Below are positions 18,092 to 26,319 of a DNA stretch of 64,000 nucleotides, in pieces. The stretch is from an uncultured Alkalilimnicola sp. (lineage in GTDB: Bacteria; Pseudomonadota; Gammaproteobacteria; Nitrococcales; AK92). Location: positions 10,695 to 74,694 of the forward strand of contig CALGAN010000028.1 in the NCBI GenBank assembly GCA_937951875.1. The letters run 5' to 3'. The first letter of the stretch is position 1. Every line of letters begins with the position of its first letter. Both the position numbers and the translations under genes were made by a program. The notes below the pieces were generated by a model. The model was not told the origin of the DNA, made no database searches, and saw nothing but the letters and a program-made list of their open reading frames with translations.

Positions 18092-19306
18092 TCAGTCGAG
18101 GTGGATCCAGTCGGACACCGGCTCGAAGCGCCCGGCGGCGGCGTTCACCCGGTAGATGCGGCCCACCGGGAAGGAATGATCCTTGACCGTGACCGGCACG
18201 CCGATGATGCCGCCGGTGTCCCAGTCCTTGATCGATTCCAGCGCGGCCTTGAGGTTCTCGCCGGTGAGCGGCTTGCCGGCGTCGAGCGTGCGCTTGACCA
18301 CCTCGGTCCAGACCATGGCGTTGAACCAGCCTTGCACGTACGGGGTGGGGCGGTAGGCCTGCTTGGGGTCGCTCTTGCGGGCCTGCTCGCGCATGGCCTC
18401 GAGCATCGGGCCGGTGTCCTCGGTGTCGAAGTAGTTGTAGGGCATCACGCCCATGTAGCCGTCGGCGTCCTTGCCCATCTTCTCGATGATGAGCTTATCC
18501 GACGACCAGAAGGTGCCCATGAACTTGGTGTCCAGGCCCATCTGGCGCATCTGCACCATGAACTCGTTGATCGGCGACAGGATGTAGCCGTGGAAGATCA
18601 CGTAGTCCGGGCGCTTGCGGCGCAGCTTGATCACCTCCGCCGAGACGTCGACGCTGCCCGGCTTGGTGACGATCTCCTCGACCACGTCGATGCCCAGCTT
18701 CTTGGCGTAGGCGCGGCCGTTTTCGATCGGGTCCTTGCCGAACTCGGTGTCGCTGCAGACGAAGGCCACGGTCGGTTTCTTGCCGTCCTTGGCCTGCGAT
18801 TTGATGTACTCCAGGATGATGGAGAACATCTGGCTGTAGCTCGGCCCCGGGATGAACTGGAACGGGTGCTGCTGGACGTCGGTGATCGCCGTGGCGAACG
18901 ACGCGCCGCTCATGATGGTGGCATTGGCAGCGTTCAGCTCCGGGGCAATGGCCTTCATGAAGCCGGTGCTGTCGCCGTAGTAGCAGCAGGGCGGCTTGCC
19001 GCCGGCGATCTTCTTGTAGGCGGCCACCGAGCGGTCGACCAGGTAGCCGGTGTCCTCCATCACGTACTGCACCGGCCGGCCGTTGATGCCGCCTTGAGCG
19101 TTGATCCAGTTGACGTAGTCGGTCAGGCCGGCGTGGATGTGGATGCCGGCGAAGGCGAACACGCCGGTGAGCGGAATGGAGCCGCCGAACACCAGCGGTT
19201 CCTGCTGCGACGACTGCGCCGCCGCGGTGCCGGACGCGGTCAGGGCGAAGGCCAGGCCCGCCGCCTGCGCCAGGCGCCGTCCTTGCTGCCAGAGCTTGCC
19301 GATCAT
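18092..19306 (-). CDS. Periplasmic ligand-binding protein of liv-type ABC transporter, operon 1
   Basis: A 404-residue Peripla_BP_6-type binding protein with a signal peptide (charged start MIGKLWQQGRR, hydrophobic core, cleavage near TAAAQS). The SIPLTGVFAFAGIHIHAGLT opening and the KFMGTFWSSDKL region fit the family. It would capture the ligand in the periplasm and deliver it to LivH/LivM. The start has GGAGGAG upstream. A Cys-Cys pair (GGKPPCCYYGDS) sits in the first lobe, which is unusual. Association with an acyl-CoA ligase argues for an organic acid rather than an amino acid. Confidence 0.88.
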   Translation of the reverse strand: MIGKLWQQGRRLAQAAGLAFALTASGTAAAQSSQQEPLVFGGSIPLTGVFAFAGIHIHAGLTDYVNWINAQGGINGRPVQYVMEDTGYLVDRSVAAYKKIAGGKPPCCYYGDSTGFMKAIAPELNAANATIMSGASFATAITDVQQHPFQFIPGPSYSQMFSIILEYIKSQAKDGKKPTVAFVCSDTEFGKDPIENGRAYAKKLGIDVVEEIVTKPGSVDVSAEVIKLRRKRPDYVIFHGYILSPINEFMVQMRQMGLDTKFMGTFWSSDKLIIEKMGKDADGYMGVMPYNYFDTEDTGPMLEAMREQARKSDPKQAYRPTPYVQGWFNAMVWTEVVKRTLDAGKPLTGENLKAALESIKDWDTGGIIGVPVTVKDHSFPVGRIYRVNAAAGRFEPVSDWIHLD

Positions 19307-19394
19307 CTTGCGTCTCCTCCTGGTTTTCGTTGTGGTGCGGGGGTGAAGCGCTGTCGCTGGCTGTCGTTCGCTCGCTCCTCCCGGTGAAGCGCCT

Positions 19395-20438
19395 CTAGGT
19401 CCGGAACGGCCAGAGGTGGAAGAAGCGGCGGATGCGCCGCCAGATCTCGGCCAGGCCGTGCGGCTCGAAGATCAGGAAGGCGACGATCAGCGCGCCGAAC
19501 ACCACGCCGCGCAACGGCGACATGATCACCGGCGCTTCGGGGTAGAACGGCGTGACCACGGTGGTGAGCAGCTTGAGCAGCTCCGGCACCAGGGTCATGA
19601 ACACCGCGCCGAGCACACCGCCGAGGATGCTGCCCATGCCGCCGACGATGATCGCCGCCAGGTAGAAGATCGACATCGACAGCGGAAAGCTCTCCGGCGT
19701 GACCACCCGGAAGAAGTAGGCGAACAGCCCGCCGGCGATGCCGGCGTAGAACGAGCTCAGACCGAACGACATCAGCTTGTACTTGAGCAGGGGGATGCCC
19801 AGCACCTCCGCCGAGATGTCGCGGTCGCGGATGGCGATGAAGGCCCGTCCCACCCGCGTGCGGAACAGGTTGCGCGCGCCCAGCAGCATCACCACCGCCA
19901 GCGGCATAATCACGAAGTACATGCGGAAGTCGTTGTGCAGCGGGATGCCGAAGATGTGCGCCGGCCGCAAGCTCAGACCCTTAGTGCCGCCGGTGACCGG
20001 CGTCCACTCCATGAACACGAAGTGCAGAAACACGCTCGCCGCCAGGGTGGCGATCGCCAGGTAAAGGCCCTTGACGCGCAGCGAGGGCAGGCCCACCAGT
20101 ACGCCGATGGCGGCGCTCAGCAGGCCGCCGGCGAGCAGCGCCGGGGGGAGCGACAGGTCGGTGTGCAGCGACAGCCACGCCACCGTGTAGCCGCCCACGC
20201 CCATGAAGCCGGCCTGGCCGAGCGAGATCAGCCCGGTGTAGCCGGTGAGGATGTTCAGCCCCGTGGCGCTGATCACGGCGATGCCGACCAGGCAGGCCAG
20301 GTACAGCAGATAGGGCGTGGCCAGGAACGGGAAAACGAACAGCGCGAGCAGGAACAAACCGAACCACACCTGCTGCGTGGTGCTGGTCCAGAGGGCCTCG
20401 TCGGCCAGATAGCTTTGTTTGGCGTCGCCGATGCGCAT
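19395..20438 (-). CDS. LivM-like ABC permease, operon 1
   Basis: A 347-residue inner-membrane permease with many hydrophobic helices. The blocks NILTGYTGLISLGQAGFMGV, LPSLRVKGLYLAIATLAAS and GGMGSILGGVLGAVF are typical of LivM, and RAFIAIRDRDISAEVLGIPL is the cytoplasmic loop that contacts the ATPases. It starts 3 bases after livH ends. It would pair with LivH to form the translocation channel. An 88-base gap separates it from the binding-protein gene. Confidence 0.9.
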   Translation of the reverse strand: MRIGDAKQSYLADEALWTSTTQQVWFGLFLLALFVFPFLATPYLLYLACLVGIAVISATGLNILTGYTGLISLGQAGFMGVGGYTVAWLSLHTDLSLPPALLAGGLLSAAIGVLVGLPSLRVKGLYLAIATLAASVFLHFVFMEWTPVTGGTKGLSLRPAHIFGIPLHNDFRMYFVIMPLAVVMLLGARNLFRTRVGRAFIAIRDRDISAEVLGIPLLKYKLMSFGLSSFYAGIAGGLFAYFFRVVTPESFPLSMSIFYLAAIIVGGMGSILGGVLGAVFMTLVPELLKLLTTVVTPFYPEAPVIMSPLRGVVFGALIVAFLIFEPHGLAEIWRRIRRFFHLWPFRT

Positions 20439-20441
20439 GGT

Positions 20442-21320
20442 TTACAACCGCTCGATCTCGTGGGTGCCGAACAGGCCGTAGGGGCGGACCACCAGGATCA
20501 CCGCCAGGACCGCGAAGGTGGCGAGCATGCGGTACTCGCCGCCGAAGTAGGCGCCGGCCACCGTCTCCAGCCAGCCGACGAACAGCCCGGCGATGAGCGC
20601 GCCGAGGATGCTGTCCAGGCCACCGACGATGACGATTACCAGCACGCTCAGGCCGATCACGCCCGACTGTGGGCTCAAGCCGCCCGCGGCGGCGACCAAG
20701 ATGCCGGCCAGCGAGGCCGCCAGCGAGCCGAACACCCAGGCCAGGTTGAACACCCGCCGCACGTTGATGCCCATGGAGTAGGCCGCCGCCTGGTCGGAGG
20801 CGGTGGCGCGCAGCGCCACGCCGCCGCGCGAGAAGCGGAAGTAGAGCAGGTAGAGCACCAGCACCGTGGCGCCGATCAGGAAGCCGTAGGCGATCTTCGG
20901 CGCCAGGTAGATCTCGCCCAGGAACACCGGGTCGCGCGGCAGGAATTCCGGCAGCAGCTGCGGGTCGGCGGTCCAGAAGATCTCCGCCAGGCCGACCAGG
21001 ATGCTGGCCAGGCCGATGGTGACCATCACCACCGAGATCGGCGACTCGCCGAGCATCGGCCGGATCATGGTGCGCTCGACGATGCCGCCGAGCAGCGTGC
21101 CGCCCAGCACCGCCAGCGGCAGCGCGATCCAGGGGGAGAGCTGCATGCCGCCGGCGAAGGTGAGGAAGAAATAGGCGGCGATCATCATGATCTCGCCGAT
21201 GGCGAAATTGATCACCCGCGTGGCCTTGTAGACGATCACGAAGCCGAGCGCGATCAAGGCATACAGCCCGCCGGTGGCCAGGCCGGCGAGACTGATCTCG
21301 GCGAAGAACAGCCAGTCCAT
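20442..21320 (-). CDS. LivH-like ABC permease, operon 1
   Basis: A 292-residue inner-membrane permease. The start MDWLFFAEISLAGLATGGLY, the block GFVIVYKATRVINFAIGEIM and the loop ALRATASDQAAAYSMGINV are LivH hallmarks. The ATG at 21318-21320 shares its last base with the livG stop (TGATG on the coding strand), so translation is coupled. It forms the heterodimeric channel with the LivM-like protein that follows. Confidence 0.9.
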   Translation of the reverse strand: MDWLFFAEISLAGLATGGLYALIALGFVIVYKATRVINFAIGEIMMIAAYFFLTFAGGMQLSPWIALPLAVLGGTLLGGIVERTMIRPMLGESPISVVMVTIGLASILVGLAEIFWTADPQLLPEFLPRDPVFLGEIYLAPKIAYGFLIGATVLVLYLLYFRFSRGGVALRATASDQAAAYSMGINVRRVFNLAWVFGSLAASLAGILVAAAGGLSPQSGVIGLSVLVIVIVGGLDSILGALIAGLFVGWLETVAGAYFGGEYRMLATFAVLAVILVVRPYGLFGTHEIERL

Positions 21321-22132
21321 CAGGCTGCCTCTTTCCGACCGGTCAGGCGCTGGCGCAGCGCCTCGATATCGCCGTCGCCGAGGTAGGCCCGGATCACCGC
21401 CGGATCGTTCTGCACGTCGTACGGCGTGCCGGCTGCGATCACCTCGCCGAAGTTGAGCACCACCACGTGGTCGGAGAGGTCCATGACCATGCCCATGTCG
21501 TGCTCGACCATCAGCACGGTGACGTCCCACTCCTCCTTGATGTCGAGGATGAAGCGGGCCATGTCCTCCTTTTCTTCGCGGTTCATGCCGGCCACCGGCT
21601 CGTCCAGCATCAGCACGGTGGGCCGCATCGCCAGCGCCCGAGCCAGCTCCACCCGCTTCTGCAGGCCGTAAGGCAGGCTCGCCACCGGCTGGCGGCGGAT
21701 GTGGTCGATCTCCAGGAAGTCGATGATGCGCCGCTCCACCTCCTCGCGGATGGCCATCTCCTCGCGCCGGGCGCGGCCGAAGTAGGCGAGCGCGCCGAGC
21801 AGCCCCGTGCGCAAGTGCACATGCGCGCCGAGCTTGATGTTGTCGAGCACGGTCATGCCGCGGAACAGGGCGATGTTCTGGAAGGTGCGCGCCAGCCCCA
21901 GCGCCGCCCGCTGCGGCGGAGAAAGGCGGGAGATGTCGGCACCGCGATAGCGGATGGTGCCGCGCTGCGGTTTGTAGAAACCGGATATGGAATTGAAAAG
22001 AGACGTTTTGCCAGCGCCGTTGGGGCCGATCACGGTGGTGATCGAGCCTTCCGGCACCTGGAAGCTGACGTCGCGCAATGCCGCGACGCCACCGAATGAC
22101 AGGTGGAGACTGTCAACTTCGAGAATGTGCAC
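21320..22132 (-). CDS. LivG-like ABC ATP-binding protein, operon 1
   Basis: A 270-residue ABC ATPase and first gene of the liv-type operon. Walker A GPNGAGKTSLFNSISGFY, the LARTFQNIALFRGMTVLDN Q-loop region, Walker B VLMLDEPVAGMNREEKEDMA and H-loop MVEHDMGMVMDLSDHVVVL are textbook LivG. The GTG start at 22132 is chosen because GGGGGAGGAG precedes it; upstream in-frame sequence lacks family similarity. Its promoter should lie in the 488 bases upstream. Confidence 0.92.
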   Translation of the reverse strand: MHILEVDSLHLSFGGVAALRDVSFQVPEGSITTVIGPNGAGKTSLFNSISGFYKPQRGTIRYRGADISRLSPPQRAALGLARTFQNIALFRGMTVLDNIKLGAHVHLRTGLLGALAYFGRARREEMAIREEVERRIIDFLEIDHIRRQPVASLPYGLQKRVELARALAMRPTVLMLDEPVAGMNREEKEDMARFILDIKEEWDVTVLMVEHDMGMVMDLSDHVVVLNFGEVIAAGTPYDVQNDPAVIRAYLGDGDIEALRQRLTGRKEAA

Positions 22133-22620
22133 GGCTCCTCCCCCGTGTTTGCGCCCTTTGCGCTGCGCGCTGAGCGTCTTGTTGGCCGCAGTATGCAGGG
22201 GGATTTTGCGCCGGGCATCGTCGGAAACGACGATGTGCATAGGGGGAAAGCCATTGACGACGAACCACCATCGTCGCTGCCGACCCGACGGATATTTCTA
22301 TTGGCCAGTAGCGAGGTTATGCCATGCGTCGCAGTGCGGACTGCGCCACAAGCGCCGATGTGTCGTTCAACGATGGTGCACAGGCGAGGAAAGAGCGCTG
22401 TAAATGGAATGCTGCGGCGCAATATTGAAGCTATCCTAACCGACGAATATAGGTGGCTTTGTTGGCGAAATGAACTGCCGTGAGAGGCAAGCGTAAATTC
22501 TTGCCATGCTATTTAATAGAACTCTAATGTTGCAGAGGGAAATAAGGCCTCGTTGCGTCCAGCAGCGGGCACCTCGGTGGCCGTGAACTGCGCTTTCATC
22601 GCGGCGAAGCGACAGCCGGT
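22133..22620. other. Leader/promoter region of liv operon 1
   Basis: A 488-base gap between the araC stop and the livG start, both on the minus strand. The part at about 22420-22550 is noticeably AT-richer (TTTAATAGAACTCTAATG, GCAATATTGAAGCTATCC) and is the best place for the operon promoter. No gene, clear terminator or riboswitch fold was recognised. Confidence 0.45.
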
Positions 22621-23505
22621 TCAGGCGTAATGGTTGGCCGCCAGGGAGGGCTCCAGGAACGGGGTGAGCAACTCCATGGCGGACGGGTCGATGGTGGTGT
22701 CCAGATAGGGGGGACGTAGGAACAAGGCCGATGGCGTGATGCCGTTGATCGCCCGGTAGCTGCGGGAGAGGTGAGCTGAGTTGGCGAAACCGGCGCACAG
22801 GGCGGCTTCGGTCATCGAGTAGCCCAGCGCCATCAGGATGGTGCTGATGAACACCCGACAGCGCATACGGTAGGTGGTGATCGCCAATCCCGTCTGCGCC
22901 TTGAACAGCTTCTCCAGCCGCGAACTGGACAGCCTCACCTTCCTTGCCAGGTCGGCCAGCATCACCTTCTGCAGCAAAGTCTCGCGGATGTGCTTGGCCA
23001 CCGCGATCACCCGCGGGTCGAACTCGCGGAACACCCGGTTGGCGAGTTCGGACGGAATGAGCTGCGCCCGCAGTTGCTCGCGGGCCTGTATGGGGCATAT
23101 CTGCTTGCGGTTACGGATGTCGAGCGCGATTTGGATGATGGCATGTTCGTTGGGATGGCTGTGGTAGATGCCCGGCTGTGCCGGCTGCATGATGCTGGCG
23201 AGCGCAGCATAGTCCTGAGAGAACGACGCCAGGTAGTAGACGCCGATCACCGCTTCGCTGGCGTCGAGTATGTTGCGGTCAAGCCACAGATCGGTCGGTA
23301 GTAGGCAGCTGCGCACGCTGATGCGGGAGCCCTGCGGCGTGAGCAGCTTCAGGCTGCCTTGGAGGCTGAGGACGAGCTTCTCCTGGGTGGTGCGATGAGC
23401 GGTTTGACGTGACTTGCAGGTTCCCAGATAGAGGGCCTCGCGAGCCCAGATGAACAGCCTGGGGGTGCGTATGCACCGGCTCGAGTCGTTGTCGCGCTTG
23501 ACCAT
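22621..23505 (-). CDS. AraC-family transcriptional regulator
   Basis: A 294-residue regulator. The C-terminal third is an AraC/XylS double helix-turn-helix: VMLADLARKVRLSSSRLEKL (first HTH) and EAALCAGFANSAHLSRSYRA (second HTH, with the FANSAHLSRSYR recognition helix). The N-terminal two-thirds is a probable ligand-sensing domain without a family I can name. The gene follows the PETase-like hydrolase on the same strand, 152 bases after it, and precedes the liv-type operon. It could control either or both; its inducer may be a released monomer. The start at 23505 has GGTGG upstream. Confidence 0.85.
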   Translation of the reverse strand: MVKRDNDSSRCIRTPRLFIWAREALYLGTCKSRQTAHRTTQEKLVLSLQGSLKLLTPQGSRISVRSCLLPTDLWLDRNILDASEAVIGVYYLASFSQDYAALASIMQPAQPGIYHSHPNEHAIIQIALDIRNRKQICPIQAREQLRAQLIPSELANRVFREFDPRVIAVAKHIRETLLQKVMLADLARKVRLSSSRLEKLFKAQTGLAITTYRMRCRVFISTILMALGYSMTEAALCAGFANSAHLSRSYRAINGITPSALFLRPPYLDTTIDPSAMELLTPFLEPSLAANHYA

Positions 23506-23657
23506 GGCGTACCACCAGTCCTCCGCAACGAGCGGTCGTTTGGTCCTTACTTATTAACCAAAGTACAGAGAGTGGATTCGTGCAAGGCGAACCCACCCCT
23601 AGCGGGGAGGGGGGATTCCCTCCCACGCGTGGACCGCGGCAATCGGCCGGGCATGGT

Positions 23658-24584
23658 TCAGTACGGGCAGTTACCTCGGTATTCGGAGATCAGGGTCTGA
23701 GCCGCGTGGTTGGGACCGCACAGGAACGGCGCGTAACGCGTATCCTGGTCGAGGTGCAGCTTCATCCAAGACACGCCGTACTTGCCGAGCAGCGCGCTGT
23801 AGATGTTGCCGCCGTTGGCGCACCAGTGGTCCCCGCCGGTCATCTCGAAGAAGGCCTTGGGGGTCGTGTTCGGGATGCGGTTATAGAACGGCGAGGCATG
23901 CAAGGCCACTGGCGCGATGGCATCCAGCTGGCAGGCGAAGATCAGGGTCGGCACCTGGATGCGGTTGAAGTCGTTGATGCTGGAGTTCCATGGCGCCAAG
24001 GCGATGGCGGCCTTGATTCCGCCGTCGGCGGCCAGTTGCAGCGTCCCGCCGCCGCCCATCGACCAGCCGACCGCCGCCAGGCGCGAGCTGTCGACCATGC
24101 CGCTGATGGGGCTGGAGGAGGAGTTGCTCTGGTTGACCAGGTACTGCAGGGCGGCCTCGATCTGGTCGCGGCGCTGGCTCGGCTGGTCATAGATGGTGTT
24201 GGTGTCGATGGTCATGACCACGAAGCCGTGCGAAGCCAGCCGCGGTCCCCACCATTCGATCGACGACTCGAACGACAGATAGCCCGGAATGACCACGATG
24301 CCAGCCATCTTGCCGCCGCCGGCATTGGTCGGGTAGTGGATGGTGCCGCCGCCGAAGCCGGGCACCAGGCTGGAAACGCGGATGGTGCTCACGGTGTACG
24401 GTCCGCTCGCGGCTTCGAGGTAGGCGTCGGTCGGATCGGGGCCGCGCTGATAGTTGCAGTCGGTCTGGCAGCCGGGATCGGGATCGCCCCCCGGCGGGTT
24501 GGCGGCGAACGCGGTTCCGGAGAGCAGCAATGCGGAAGACGCAAGCAGCAACGAGGCCAGTGTGTTTCTGGCGGTTATTGGCAT
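23658..24584 (-). CDS. Secreted PETase-like polyester hydrolase (type II)
   Basis: A 308-residue exported serine hydrolase of the dienelactone-hydrolase/cutinase group. The signal peptide runs to GTAFA27. The catalytic triad is S175 (GWSMG, 173-177), D221 and H253. Y102 (PGY) and M176 fit the oxyanion positions and W199 (LAPW) the aromatic clamp. C218-C255 corresponds to the extra active-site disulfide C203-C239 of the Ideonella PETase, and C289-C306 to its C-terminal disulfide, making it type II. It differs from Ideonella PETase by W254 for S238 and by the cutinase-like H229/F233 pair for S214/I218. It closely resembles the Pseudomonas aestusnigri PE-H pattern (SPFYN, FLCGPNH, YRGNCPY). An additional C39/C43 pair sits before the core. 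ATG 24584 has GAGGAG upstream. Activity on PET itself is not shown by sequence; natural substrates may be cutin-like polyesters or esters. Confidence 0.9.
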   Translation of the reverse strand: MPITARNTLASLLLASSALLLSGTAFAANPPGGDPDPGCQTDCNYQRGPDPTDAYLEAASGPYTVSTIRVSSLVPGFGGGTIHYPTNAGGGKMAGIVVIPGYLSFESSIEWWGPRLASHGFVVMTIDTNTIYDQPSQRRDQIEAALQYLVNQSNSSSSPISGMVDSSRLAAVGWSMGGGGTLQLAADGGIKAAIALAPWNSSINDFNRIQVPTLIFACQLDAIAPVALHASPFYNRIPNTTPKAFFEMTGGDHWCANGGNIYSALLGKYGVSWMKLHLDQDTRYAPFLCGPNHAAQTLISEYRGNCPY

Positions 24585-24690
24585 GGCAAGGCTCCTCGAA
24601 GTTATTTTTTGTCTTATCGTGCGATGGGATGCGTGGCATCCGCGGGGCAGACTAACCGAAGCGCGGAAGAGACCGCTTTCACGATCTGGC

Positions 24691-24717
24691 ACTATTTGAG
24701 TCAAATTTCTTAATAGT
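24691..24717. promoter_or_regulatory. Candidate operator in divergent promoter of hydrolase and DJ-1-like lipoprotein
   Basis: A 13-bp palindrome, ATTTGAGTCAAAT (24694-24706), overlaps a second inverted repeat, ACTATT (24691-24696)/AATAGT (24712-24717). Both lie in a conspicuously AT-rich block about 110 bases before the hydrolase start. On the minus strand TTAGAC and TTTGAC elements lie here, so the repeats would overlap a promoter. Regulator unknown; the adjacent AraC protein is a candidate. Confidence 0.45.
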
Positions 24718-24866
24718 CTAATTTCTTGCGCTGCAGAGCGGCCGTCTCCGCCGCGCCTGTTGCCCTCTTTCCTCCGAGCGCCGATCGCGATCTTGCTGCG
24801 CGCCTTGCGAAAGCTTGGTCGCGCGCGCAGTTATGGGCGATTGCATTGCTGCAGGGAGGCAAGGTC

Positions 24867-26084
24867 ATGGCAACCAAGCGTGCTGCGCGCTGGCGCGCTG
24901 CCGGCCGGGCGCGTCGGGGGCTGGTTGGATGCTTTCAGGCCTTCGTGCTGTCGCTGTGCGCGGCGGTAGCGGTGACCGGCTGTGGCGACGACCTGCCGCT
25001 GCCGCCGCCGCCGGCCGACGCGGCCGCCGGCGGTGAGCGCCAGGCGACGGCGTTCCTGGAAGCCATGCGGCCGCGCGGTCCGGGCCGGCCGGTGGTGGCC
25101 GTGCTTGCCCGCAACGAAGGCACGGAGCTCACCGATTTCCTGGTGACGCACGGCGTGCTGCGGCGCGCCGATGTGGCCGAGGTCCGAGCGGTCGCGCCCC
25201 GGCGCGGTCGGGTGCGCCTGTATCCGGCGCTGGAAGTCGAGATCGACCAGGATCTCGCCGCCTTCGATCGGGCTTACCCCGATGGCGCCGACTACGTGAT
25301 CGTGCCGGCGCTGGACGACGCCGACGACCCGGTCATCAATGACTGGCTGCAGCGGCAGGCGGCGCGCGGTGCGCGCATCGTCGCGGTCTGCGCCGGCACG
25401 CTGATACTGGGGCATGCCGGCCTGCTCGACGGACGGCGCTTCACCAGCCACTGGTATTTCCGCGGCGCGTTGCTGGAGCGCCATCCCAGCGCCCGCTACG
25501 TGCCGCACCAGCGTTATGTGGCCGACGGCGCGATCGCTACCACCACCGGGATCACTGCGTCGATCCCGGCCATGCTGGCCCTGGTGGAGGCCATCGGCGG
25601 TCGCGAGCGGGCGCGTGAGGTCGCCGCGGAGCTGGGCGTGGACGCCTGGAGCCCGGTGCACGACAGCTCGCCGTACGGTCTGACCTTCGGCCGCGCCACG
25701 GATTATCTGCTCAGCAAGGCGGCTTTCTGGCGCAATCAGCGGTGGCGCGTGGACGTGCGCAACGGCATGGACGACGAGGCGTTGGCGCTGGCCGTCGATG
25801 CCTGGACTCGCACCGGCCACGTTAGGGTAGTGCCCGCGGCCGAGGCCGGGACGGTGACCTTGCGCAGCGGCCTGGTGCTGGTCACGCCGCCCGTCGATGC
25901 CGACCTGCCGCGCTTGCCGCTGACGGCCGGGCTGAAGCCGGTGCAGCAATTCCGACGCACTCTGTGCGAGATCGGGGTGGGCTACGGGGAGGCGCGCCTG
26001 GCGTGGGTGAAGATAGAGCTGGAGTACGGCGAGGCGCTGGATTGCGCGGGCACGCCGCCGGCCCGGGAGGGAGGCCGGGCGTGA
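24867..26084 (+). CDS. Predicted lipoprotein with DJ-1/PfpI (GATase1-like) domain
   Basis: A 405-residue protein. The start at 24867 has GGGAGG upstream. An N-terminal hydrophobic segment ends in the lipobox VTGC, with C39 as the lipidation site, and is followed by a Pro/Ala linker. Residues about 75-260 resemble the DJ-1/PfpI-like ligand-binding half of GlxA-type AraC regulators: DYVIVPALDD, then C175 in VAVCAGTLILGHAGLLDGR and TSHWYF. The HTH half is missing; the C-terminal 145 residues are not recognised. It is therefore probably a membrane-anchored enzyme or binder rather than a DNA-binding protein. It is divergent from the PETase-like gene. Function unknown. Confidence 0.75.
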   Translation: MATKRAARWRAAGRARRGLVGCFQAFVLSLCAAVAVTGCGDDLPLPPPPADAAAGGERQATAFLEAMRPRGPGRPVVAVLARNEGTELTDFLVTHGVLRRADVAEVRAVAPRRGRVRLYPALEVEIDQDLAAFDRAYPDGADYVIVPALDDADDPVINDWLQRQAARGARIVAVCAGTLILGHAGLLDGRRFTSHWYFRGALLERHPSARYVPHQRYVADGAIATTTGITASIPAMLALVEAIGGRERAREVAAELGVDAWSPVHDSSPYGLTFGRATDYLLSKAAFWRNQRWRVDVRNGMDDEALALAVDAWTRTGHVRVVPAAEAGTVTLRSGLVLVTPPVDADLPRLPLTAGLKPVQQFRRTLCEIGVGYGEARLAWVKIELEYGEALDCAGTPPAREGGRA

Positions 26085-26103
26085 GCGGCGGCGTAGAAGC
26101 GAT

Positions 26104-26126
26104 GATGCATTTGTAAAAAATGCATC
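26104..26126. promoter_or_regulatory. AT-rich 9-bp inverted repeat upstream of second hydrolase
   Basis: GATGCATTT (26104-26112) and AAATGCATC (26118-26126) form a perfect 9-bp inverted repeat with a 5-base centre. It lies 20 bases after the lipoprotein stop and about 195 bases before the next start. It could be an operator, or a weak terminator of the upstream gene. The A/T composition stands out against its GC-rich surroundings. Confidence 0.45.
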
Positions 26127-26319
26127 AAGATCTACCATTTTGGTCGACTTGTCTCTTTTCTGCGTCCGGCTCCGCCGTGGCTGGGGGCACGCTCCGGTTG
26201 CGGTGCGCGCTCGCCGGCGGGTGGCCGCGCGTCAACGGGGGAGGAGGTTAGGGCTTGCGCGCGAGCTGGCCAGGGAGCGGGCGAACAGCAAAACCACAAT
26301 TCACGGAGGAAACTACGCC

